Of a stretch of DNA of 5,702 bases, positions 1 to 5,374 are shown piece after piece. Under the pieces are notes generated by a model. It saw only the letters and a program-made list of their open reading frames with translations. It ran no database searches and had not been told where the DNA came from. The position numbers and the translations under genes are program-made. The stretch lies in contig JALQYS010000576.1 in assembly GCA_023254015.1 (NCBI GenBank), positions 1 through 5,702 on the forward strand, in the 5' to 3' direction. Each line of letters begins with the position of its first letter. Positions within the stretch are counted from its first letter, which is position 1. This DNA comes from Paracoccaceae bacterium (GTDB lineage Bacteria; Pseudomonadota; Alphaproteobacteria; Rhodobacterales; Rhodobacteraceae).

Positions 1-356
1 AGAAACCCGCCGACCCGCGGGGCAAGCCAGCGCGTGCCGAAGGTAGGCAGCGTCGCGAGCGACAGCGCCCCCCCGGCCGGGTTCACCAAAAGCGCGGTGC
101 TGGCCTGCTGGATCAAGTTCAGCCCGCGCGTGATATCGGCGCCATAGGACAGCGCGGCCTCGGTCGGGATCAGGCGTTTGCGTTGCCGAATGAAAAGCGT
201 GCAACCCAACTGCTCTTCCAGCGTCTGAACCAGACGGCTGACCGTGCTTTGCGTCAGGTTCAGATCGCGCGCCGCCGCCGTGGTCGAACGGCTTCGCAAA
301 ACCGCCTCGAACGCCAGAAGCTGGCTGATTGAGGGTAAAAAGCGGCGAGGGCGCAT
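1..356 (-). CDS. LysR-type transcriptional regulator, N-terminal part (cut by window edge)
   Basis: The minus strand from ATG 356 reads MRPRRFLPSISQLLAFEAVL and stays open for 118 codons to the window edge, so the C-terminal part is missing. Residues about 10-68 form a LysR winged helix-turn-helix: a helix around LLAFEAV, then TTAAARDLNLTQSTVSRLVQ as the recognition region, then LEEQLGCTLFIRQ and a conserved TEAA. The effector-binding domain begins around residue 94 (ALSLATLPTFGTRWLAPR), a pattern usual in GcvA-like LysR proteins. ATG 356 is the first start in frame, because a TGA lies directly upstream at 357-359. It is preceded by AGGAA at 365-369 with 8 bases spacing. The gene diverges from the CoA-transferase, the usual arrangement in which a LysR protein activates its neighbour and represses itself. 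The effector cannot be read from this fragment; an organic acid or its CoA ester is the natural guess from context. Confidence 0.93.
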   Translation of the reverse strand, partial: MRPRRFLPSISQLLAFEAVLRSRSTTAAARDLNLTQSTVSRLVQTLEEQLGCTLFIRQRKRLIPTEAALSYGADITRGLNLIQQASTALLVNPAGGALSLATLPTFGTRWLAPRVGGF

Positions 357-465
357 TCATTCATTTCCTGCATGAAGTCATGGCAAATTAGCGTTTCCTG
401 TTCGACGTGCAAACATCATATGCATCATTATTCCCCACAACTGGGGCAGACAGAAGGAACGGATC
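357..465. promoter_or_regulatory. Divergent control region between the LysR gene and the CoA-transferase gene
   Basis: This 109-base spacer must hold both promoters and any LysR operator. Visible elements are: an inverted repeat CATGA-ag-TCATG at 371-382, next to the LysR ribosome binding site; an AT-rich segment with TGCAAA at 408-413 and CATCAT-ATG-CATCAT at 414-428; and a small inverted repeat CCCCA-caac-TGGGG at 433-446. For the plus-strand gene, TTCGAC (401-406) followed 17 bases later by ATCATT (424-429) is a weak -35/-10 candidate. The regulatory role is inferred from the divergent layout; the individual sites are unproven. Confidence 0.5.
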
Positions 466-1596
466 ATGTCAGAGGCGCCGCTGAAAGGGTTGAAGGTCGT
501 CGAACTCGCCCGGATCCTCGCCGGGCCCTGGGTAGGGCAGACGCTGGCCGATCTGGGCGCAGAGGTGATCAAGGTCGAGGCGCCCGAGGGCGACGATACC
601 CGCCGCTGGGGCCCGCCCTTCATCGACCGCGACGGCGAGAAATCGGCCGCCTATTTCCATGCCACCAACCGCGGCAAGCGTGGCATTACCTGCGATTTCC
701 GCACGCCCGAGGGGCAGGAAACCGTGCGCCGTCTGGTGGCCGATGCCGATGTGCTGATCGAGAATTTCAAGGTCGGCGGGCTGACGAAATACGGCCTTGA
801 TTATGAAAGCCTGCGCAAGGTGAACCCCCGGCTGATCTATTGCTCGATCACGGGCTTTGGCCAGACCGGGCCCTATGCCCACCGCGCCGGCTATGACTTC
901 ATCATCCAGGGCATGGCCGGCTTGATGAGCGTGACGGGCGAACCTGACGGCCAGCCGCAAAAGGTGGGCGTCGCGGTGACCGATGTGTTCACTGGCGTCT
1001 ATGCCGCAACGGCCATTCTTGCCGCCCTTGTCCAGCGCGGCCGCACCGGCGAGGGCCAGCATATCGACATGGCGCTTCTGGATGTGGCCACCTCCATCAT
1101 GGCCAATCAGGCGATGAACTATCTGGTGTCGGGCAAGGCCCCCACCATGATGGGCAACGCGCACCCCAACCTTGCGCCCTATGCCGTGTTCGATTGCGCC
1201 GACGGCTGGGTCATCCTGGCCACCGGCAACGACGCCCAGTATCAGCGGCTGTGCGCCATTCTGGGGCTGGACGACATGGCCAAGGCCCCGGACTTCCTGA
1301 CCAACGCCGACCGTATCGCCAACCGGGTCGAGATGACGGCCCGCATCACCGAGGCGACGAAACGCTGGGCCAAGGCCGACCTTCTGCAGGCATGCGAAGA
1401 TCAGGGCGTGCCCGCAGGGCCGATCAACAATCTGGCCGAGGTGTTCGACGATCCGCAGGTTCAGGCCCGCGCCATGAAGATCACGCCCGGCGGTCTGCCC
1501 GGCGTGCGCAGCCCGATGACCTTTTCGGGCGCCTCCCTGTCGCTGGACCGGCCCGCCCCCAAACTGGGCGAGCATCAGGACGAAATCCTCGGCTGA
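466..1596 (+). CDS. Family III (CaiB/BaiF) CoA-transferase, probably acting on a dicarboxylate
   Basis: This 376-residue protein has the full length of class III CoA-transferases, which move CoA between carboxylic acids through an aspartyl-CoA anhydride, working as interlocked dimers in the cytoplasm. Family landmarks are LKGLKVVELARILAGPWVGQ (6-25), LADLGAEVIKVE (28-39), ENFKVGGL (99-106), NPRLIYCSITGFGQTGPY (120-137), GEGQHIDMALLD (195-206) and GVPAGPINNLAEVF (314-327). By alignment from memory with formyl-CoA transferase (Asp169) and AMACR (Asp152), the nucleophile is Asp173 in VAVTDVFTG. The racemase GHD motif is here GYD (142-144), so the racemase histidine is missing, which favours a transferase. 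WGPPF and CSITGFGQTGP resemble succinyl-CoA:glutarate CoA-transferase (SUGCT/GcdG), but the substrate cannot be fixed from sequence. The start is supported by AAGGA at 454-458, 7 bases before ATG. It diverges from the LysR gene, its probable regulator. Confidence 0.93.
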   Translation: MSEAPLKGLKVVELARILAGPWVGQTLADLGAEVIKVEAPEGDDTRRWGPPFIDRDGEKSAAYFHATNRGKRGITCDFRTPEGQETVRRLVADADVLIENFKVGGLTKYGLDYESLRKVNPRLIYCSITGFGQTGPYAHRAGYDFIIQGMAGLMSVTGEPDGQPQKVGVAVTDVFTGVYAATAILAALVQRGRTGEGQHIDMALLDVATSIMANQAMNYLVSGKAPTMMGNAHPNLAPYAVFDCADGWVILATGNDAQYQRLCAILGLDDMAKAPDFLTNADRIANRVEMTARITEATKRWAKADLLQACEDQGVPAGPINNLAEVFDDPQVQARAMKITPGGLPGVRSPMTFSGASLSLDRPAPKLGEHQDEILG

Positions 1597-1603
1597 TCCC
1601 ACG

Positions 1604-1626
1604 ACCGCCCCCATCACGGGGGCGGT
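1604..1626. terminator. Shared hairpin between convergent CoA-transferase and TauE-like genes
   Basis: A perfect 9-bp stem, ACCGCCCCC (1604-1612) with GGGGGCGGT (1618-1626), closes a 5-base loop. It begins 8 bases after the CoA-transferase stop and touches the TauE-like stop (TAA, 1626-1628 on the minus strand). The position suggests a bidirectional terminator. Neither side has a good T run, so termination may be partial or helped by Rho. Confidence 0.65.
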
Positions 1627-2399
1627 TACCCCGCCATCAGCGCCCGCCAGATCAGGTTCAGACCGGTCAGCACCAACAGGCCTTGGGTCCAGCGCCGGAA
1701 CCGGGCCTGATCCATCCGGTCCTGCACCCGTTGACCAAACGTCTGCCCAAGGGCGGCAGGCAGAACCAGCGCGGCCGAGAACCACAGGTTCGGCCCGCTC
1801 ATCACCCCGGTCTGAAGATGTGCCGCCAACAGCACGACCGCCCCCAGCAGGAACACCACCCCCTGCACCCGCACGGTTTCCGTCTTTTCCGCCCCGATCG
1901 ACAAGAGATAGACGATCAGCGGCGGCCCCCAGACCCCCGAGACCCCGCCATAAAGCCCGCCGATGGCGCCCAGCAGCCACTCGGCCCGGTTGCGATGCTC
2001 CAGCCGCAGGGCCAGATTGCGCCCTGTCACCTGCGCCAGCGCATAAAGGGTGATCGGCAGGCCCAAAAGCATCAGGAACAGCCCCTGCGGGATCACCCGC
2101 ACGAATTGGGCAGAGACCACGATCATCACCAGCGTCGCCACAAGAAACCGCCTGTATGTCCTGACACTGTCCCATGCCGCCCCCAGGCCCTGCCGGGTGG
2201 ATTGCGAGATGTTCGTTATCACCGTCGGCAGGATCAGCCCGGCCAGCGCCTGTTCCGGCGGCAGAAAGGCCGAAAAGCTGGAGATCATGATCAGCGGCAT
2301 GGCAAATCCGGCCACGCCCTTGACGAAACCGGCAAACAGGGTGACGGCAACCGCCCCCCAGAACGCCGCCTCGCCCGTCATGTGCAAAAGGTCGTCCAC
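1626..2399 (-). CDS. TauE/SafE-type membrane protein, putative anion exporter
   Basis: The protein is very hydrophobic and belongs to the TauE/SafE (former DUF81) family of about 250 residues with seven to nine membrane helices. Two glycine-rich family signatures mark the two halves: FAGFVKGVAGFAMPLI (22-37) and GGLYGGVSGVWGPPLIVYLLS (147-167, numbered from GTG 2399). Other membrane segments are visible at about 50-66, 85-101, 104-124, 176-194, 205-221 and 237-253. Members carry sulfite, sulfoacetate and other organic anions, and many have no known substrate. The start is uncertain. GTG 2399 has a seven-G run at 2404-2410 that could pair with the ribosome and gives 257 residues; ATG 2381 gives 251 residues without a clear ribosome site; ATG 2471 gives 281 residues with a basic tail unlike the family. 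The gene converges on the CoA-transferase and diverges from mcd, so a link to C5 dicarboxylate or sulfur compounds is only suggested by position. Confidence 0.88.
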   Translation of the reverse strand: MDDLLHMTGEAAFWGAVAVTLFAGFVKGVAGFAMPLIMISSFSAFLPPEQALAGLILPTVITNISQSTRQGLGAAWDSVRTYRRFLVATLVMIVVSAQFVRVIPQGLFLMLLGLPITLYALAQVTGRNLALRLEHRNRAEWLLGAIGGLYGGVSGVWGPPLIVYLLSIGAEKTETVRVQGVVFLLGAVVLLAAHLQTGVMSGPNLWFSAALVLPAALGQTFGQRVQDRMDQARFRRWTQGLLVLTGLNLIWRALMAG

Positions 2400-2493
2400 A
2401 CCGCCCCCCCGGTTTTTTGCATGCGATAACCGCTGGGGCGGGAAAGCGCAGCCAGAAAATCTCCGCGACATATTCCATCAACTCATACCCCTC

Positions 2494-2522
2494 TTGACGA
2501 AATGATATTGCGCTGCAGATGC
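2494..2522 (+). promoter_or_regulatory. Candidate promoter of the acyl-CoA dehydrogenase gene
   Basis: TTGACG at 2494-2499 is a good -35 element for an alphaproteobacterial housekeeping promoter. A 17-base spacer leads to AGATGC at 2517-2522, a poor -10. If used, transcription would start near 2529, inside the inverted repeat at 2513-2550. The weak -10 would fit a promoter that needs, or is blocked by, a regulator. This is a prediction from sequence only. Confidence 0.35.
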
Positions 2523-2550
2523 AAAGCCACTAACCCATTTGCATCCGCAG
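2513..2550. promoter_or_regulatory. Long inverted repeat before mcd, candidate operator
   Basis: The arms are CTGCAGATGCAAA (2513-2525) and TTTGCATCCGCAG (2538-2550). They are reverse complements at 12 of 13 positions, the inner 8 bp being perfect, with a 12-base centre. The repeat ends 6 bases before the mcd ribosome binding site and overlaps the predicted -10 and start of transcription. Arm centres lie about 25 bp apart, between two and three helical turns. A repressor or activator binding as a dimer of dimers is likely; an RNA hairpin in the leader is the alternative. The TGCAAA/TTTGCA core resembles sites I recall for RamB/ScfR-type regulators of acyl-CoA metabolism (PccR in Rhodobacter), though the spacing differs. 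Confidence 0.65.
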
Positions 2551-2571
2551 AATCCCAAAAGGACAGCGCCC

Positions 2572-4233
2572 ATGGCCCTTGATTCCCGCACCCCCGCCGC
2601 CCTGCTTGACGATATTCTGGGCCTGACCGCCAAAGCCCTGCCCGAAGTCGAGGCGCTGTTTGACGAATGCCGCGAGGCGCTGCGCGCGATGGTGTCGACC
2701 GCCGGCAAGATCTCTGGTGCGGCGCTTGAGGCGAACCAGTATGCCGCGCACGCGCTGTCATGGCTGGCCACCTATACCGAGGCGCTGCGCCAGACCCACG
2801 CCTGGGCCGTCCGGCTGCAAGAGGCCGGCACCTTCGGTGAGATCGAAGGGCTGCTCGTGCAGATCGCCTTTGGCGAATACCTGACGCAGATCCGCGGCGG
2901 CATCCCGATGAGCCAGGGCGAAATGGCACGCCTGTCCGATCTGGGCATCACGGCGCCCGCTCCGGGGGCCGAGGCGGCCCGGCTGATGGCCGAAGGCAAC
3001 ACCCATGCCGCCCGCGCCCGCCTTGTGGCCCTGATGCGCGAAAACGCCGGACGCGCGACCTTTGGCGCCACCGGTCTGGACGAAGAGCTGGAGATGATCC
3101 GCGACCAGTTCCGCCGCTATGCCGACGAAAAGGTGGTGCCCTTTGCCCACCAGTGGCACCTCAACGATGAGTTGATCCCCATGGGGATCATCGAAGAGTT
3201 GGCGGATATGGGCGTGTTCGGGCTGACCATACCCGAGGAATTCGGCGGCTTCGGCCTGTCCAAGGCCTCGATGGTTGTCGTTTCAGAAGAGCTGTCGCGC
3301 GGCTATATCGGCGTCGGGTCGCTGGGCACCCGCAGCGAGATTGCGGCAGAGCTGATCCTGTGCGGCGGCACGCCCGAGCAAAAGGCCAAGTGGCTGCCAC
3401 GTCTGGCCTCGGGCGAAACCCTGCCCACCGCCGTGTTCACCGAACCGAACACCGGCTCTGACCTTGGGTCCTTGCGCACCCGCGCGGTGAAAACCGATGA
3501 CGGCTGGGAGATCACCGGCAACAAGACTTGGATCACCCACGCCGCCCGCACCCATGTGATGACGCTTCTGGCCCGCACCGACCCCGACACCACCGATTAC
3601 CGCGGCCTGTCGATGTTCCTGGCCGAAAAGATCCCCGGCACCGACGAGGCCCCCTTCCCCACCCCCGGTATGACGGGCGGCGAGATCGAGGTGCTGGGCT
3701 ATCGCGGCATGAAGGAATACGAACTGGCCTTTGACGGCTTCAAGGTGGCCGGTGAAAACCTGTTGGGCGGGGTTGAAGGGCAGGGCTTCAAACAGCTGAT
3801 GCAAACCTTCGAATCCGCCCGCATCCAGACCGGCGCACGGGCGATCGGCGTGGCACAGGCGGCGCTGGAAACCGGGATGCGCTATGCCGAGGACCGCAAG
3901 CAATTCGGCAAATCACTGATCGAATTCCCCCGCATCATCTCGAAACTGGCGATGATGGCGGTGGAAATCATGGTTGCCCGCCAGCTGACCTATTTCAGCG
4001 CCTGGCAGAAAGACCATGACAAGCGCTGCGATCTTGAGGCGGGCATGGCCAAGCTGCTGGGGGCACGGGTGGCGTGGTCGTCGGCCGATAATGCGCTGCA
4101 GATCCACGGCGGCAACGGCTTTGCGCTGGAATACCAGATCAGCCGCATCCTCTGCGATGCGCGCATCCTGAACATCTTTGAAGGCGCCGCCGAGATTCAG
4201 GCGCAGGTCATCGCGCGTCGCCTGCTCGACTGA
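2572..4233 (+). CDS. mcd: Acyl-CoA dehydrogenase with N-terminal extension, probably (2S)-methylsuccinyl-CoA dehydrogenase
   Basis: This FAD flavoprotein probably oxidises (2S)-methylsuccinyl-CoA to mesaconyl-CoA, passing electrons to electron-transfer flavoprotein, a step of the ethylmalonyl-CoA pathway for acetyl-CoA assimilation. It has 553 residues, against about 380-400 for ordinary acyl-CoA dehydrogenases. The surplus is a helical N-terminal extension of about 165 residues (including GEYLTQIRGGIPMSQGEMAR, 101-120), the hallmark of Mcd. The catalytic domain starts near 168. It shows AVFTEPNTGSDL (287-298) and ITGNKTWIT (314-322) at the flavin, DRKQFGK (441-447), QIHGGNGF (510-517) and ILNIFEGAAEIQ (532-543). 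By alignment with medium-chain dehydrogenase Glu376, the catalytic base is Glu537. ATG 2572 is chosen because AAAAGGA (2557-2563) lies 8 bases before it; a TTG at 2539 would add 11 residues but falls in the inverted repeat. Methylsuccinyl specificity rests on the extension and remembered family features; another short branched-chain acyl-CoA is the alternative. Confidence 0.87.
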   Translation: MALDSRTPAALLDDILGLTAKALPEVEALFDECREALRAMVSTAGKISGAALEANQYAAHALSWLATYTEALRQTHAWAVRLQEAGTFGEIEGLLVQIAFGEYLTQIRGGIPMSQGEMARLSDLGITAPAPGAEAARLMAEGNTHAARARLVALMRENAGRATFGATGLDEELEMIRDQFRRYADEKVVPFAHQWHLNDELIPMGIIEELADMGVFGLTIPEEFGGFGLSKASMVVVSEELSRGYIGVGSLGTRSEIAAELILCGGTPEQKAKWLPRLASGETLPTAVFTEPNTGSDLGSLRTRAVKTDDGWEITGNKTWITHAARTHVMTLLARTDPDTTDYRGLSMFLAEKIPGTDEAPFPTPGMTGGEIEVLGYRGMKEYELAFDGFKVAGENLLGGVEGQGFKQLMQTFESARIQTGARAIGVAQAALETGMRYAEDRKQFGKSLIEFPRIISKLAMMAVEIMVARQLTYFSAWQKDHDKRCDLEAGMAKLLGARVAWSSADNALQIHGGNGFALEYQISRILCDARILNIFEGAAEIQAQVIARRLLD

Positions 4234-4239
4234 CAGTTT

Positions 4240-4312
4240 CGGCATGGACTTGGGGGCAGAGGCCGCTATTTCAGCGCCTCTCCCCTTTGTTGTCTGAGTC
4301 CAACCCATGCCG
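4240..4312. repeat. Outer inverted repeat enclosing the terminator and covering the reductase start codon
   Basis: CGGCATGG (4240-4247) is the exact reverse complement of CCATGCCG (4305-4312), and GGACT (4246-4250) of AGTCC (4297-4301). The right arm contains the reductase start codon at 4307-4309. Together with the inner hairpin, almost the whole intergenic region could fold as one nested structure in a read-through transcript. The role is unproven. Confidence 0.5.
4253..4290 (+). terminator. Terminator-like hairpin after mcd
   Basis: GGGG (4253-4256), AGAGGC (4258-4263) and GCT (4265-4267) pair with AGC (4273-4275), GCCTCT (4276-4281) and CCCC (4282-4285). There are single C bulges at 4257 and 4264 and a five-base loop ATTTC. 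The stem is followed by TTTGTTGT, a moderate T-rich tail. It lies 19 bases after the mcd stop and probably ends or weakens the mcd transcript before the reductase gene. Confidence 0.65.
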
Positions 4313-5314
4313 CAAACCCTGCTGTTGTCCGGAATCTCCGGCTTTATCGCCAAACATGTCGCCGCGCGCCTTCTGCTGGCTGGCCATGAGGTGCGCGGGT
4401 CGCTCCGCACGCCTGCCCGGAGGGATGAGGTGCGCGCGGCCCTGCTGCCGGCAGTGGGGGCCGAGGCGCTGGACCGGCTGTCCTTCGTGACGCTTGACCT
4501 TGAAAGTGACGCCGGCTGGCAAGAGGCAGCAAGCGGCGTGGATGCCGTGGTGCATACTGCGTCCCCCTTTCCGGTGGCCCAACCGAAAGACCCGCAGGTT
4601 CTGATCCGCCCCGCCGTGGAAGGCACGCTGCGCGCCCTGCGGGCCGCTCGCAACGCGGGTGTCGACCGGGTGGTGCTGACGTCATCCACCGCCGCTGTCA
4701 CCAATCCGGCCAAGGCGGGCCCACAGGACGAATCCGATTGGTGCAACCCGGACGCGCCCGATACCTCGGCCTATTCCCGGTCAAAGACCCTGGCAGAACA
4801 GGCCGCCTGGGCCTTTGCCAAGGAGACGGGGCTGCAGCTGACCACCATCAACCCGGGTTTCGTGATGGGGCCGCCGCTGGATCGGCATTATGGCAGCTCC
4901 ATCGGGGTGATCCGCCGCCTTCTGCGCGGCAAGGATCCGATGGTGCCCATGCTGGATTTCCCGGTGGTCGATGTGCGCGACGTGGCCGACCTGCATCTGC
5001 GCGCCGTTGAAAGACCCGATGTTGCAGGCCTGCGCATTCTTGGCGTGGCCGGCAACATGACCATGCCCGCCATGGCCGCCACGTTGAAGCGCAGCTTCCC
5101 CGACCGGCGCATCGCCACACGCGTGGCGCCGCGCCCGCTCTTGCGCATGCTGGCGCTGTTTGACCCGCAGATCCGCGCCATCCTGCCCGCCATCGGCCAG
5201 TCGCACCCGATGTCGAACGCCCGCGCGCGGCAGGTTCTGGGCATGGACTTTATCGCCCCGGAAGAGGCCCTGTTGGCCAGCGCCCGCTGGTTGATTGCAA
5301 ACGGAGAGGTATAG
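4307..5314 (+). CDS. NAD(P)-dependent reductase, dihydroflavonol-4-reductase-like extended SDR
   Basis: This 335-residue cytoplasmic protein belongs to the extended short-chain dehydrogenase family with an N-terminal Rossmann fold. The nucleotide-binding loop is SGISGFIAKH (8-17), and Arg34 in GSLRTPAR after strand two suggests NADPH. VVHTASPF (81-88) and LTSSTAAV (124-131) are typical of the dihydroflavonol-4-reductase/aldehyde reductase branch. The catalytic Tyr156 and Lys160 stand in YSRSK, with Ser126 or Ser127 as partner, and INPGFVMGPP (181-190) shapes the substrate pocket. In bacteria such proteins reduce aldehydes or ketones of often unknown identity; a flavonoid substrate is unlikely. 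The start fits the beginning of the fold, but the ribosome site is poor (GAG at 4296-4298 only), and the ATG lies in an inverted-repeat arm. A hairpin separates it from mcd, so it may be expressed weakly by read-through or from an unseen promoter. No pathway can be assigned. Confidence 0.9.
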   Translation: MPQTLLLSGISGFIAKHVAARLLLAGHEVRGSLRTPARRDEVRAALLPAVGAEALDRLSFVTLDLESDAGWQEAASGVDAVVHTASPFPVAQPKDPQVLIRPAVEGTLRALRAARNAGVDRVVLTSSTAAVTNPAKAGPQDESDWCNPDAPDTSAYSRSKTLAEQAAWAFAKETGLQLTTINPGFVMGPPLDRHYGSSIGVIRRLLRGKDPMVPMLDFPVVDVRDVADLHLRAVERPDVAGLRILGVAGNMTMPAMAATLKRSFPDRRIATRVAPRPLLRMLALFDPQIRAILPAIGQSHPMSNARARQVLGMDFIAPEEALLASARWLIANGEV

Positions 5315-5320
5315 AATGGC

Positions 5321-5358
5321 AAAGGGGGCAACCCGCCAACGCGAATCGCCCCCTTTTT
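5321..5358 (+). terminator. Intrinsic terminator between convergent reductase and formaldehyde dehydrogenase genes
   Basis: AAAGGGGGC (5321-5329) pairs with GCCCCCTTT (5348-5356), a 9-bp stem around an 18-base loop, and the plus strand continues as a five-T run (5354-5358). It starts 6 bases after the reductase stop. Read on the minus strand, the stem ends in TTT only, so it may also serve the convergent dehydrogenase, but less strongly. Confidence 0.82.
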
Positions 5359-5374
5359 CTGAAATTCAGCCGGT

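Noticed and set aside
466..1596. Alpha-methylacyl-CoA racemase, which shares this fold
   Set aside because: The racemase histidine of the GHD motif is replaced by tyrosine (GYD), so a transferase is more likely.
1194..2429. 411-codon plus-strand frame overlapping the CoA-transferase end and the TauE-like gene
   Set aside because: Its composition is low-complexity Arg/Pro/Gln/His, and it runs through the convergent hairpin; it is a shadow frame.
469..2481. Very long open frame on the minus strand (670 codons) opposite the CoA-transferase and across the TauE-like gene
   Set aside because: It begins with TTG, has no family motif, is rich in Gly/Ala/Arg/His as expected of the antisense of GC-rich codons, and conflicts with two well-supported genes.
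2539..2571. Earlier TTG start for mcd
   Set aside because: It lies in the right arm of the inverted repeat and has no ribosome binding site, whereas ATG 2572 has AAAAGGA at good spacing.
2572..4233. Glutaryl-CoA dehydrogenase, suggested by the SUGCT-like CoA-transferase nearby
   Set aside because: Glutaryl-CoA dehydrogenase is about 395 residues and lacks a 165-residue N-terminal extension; the long form fits Mcd better.
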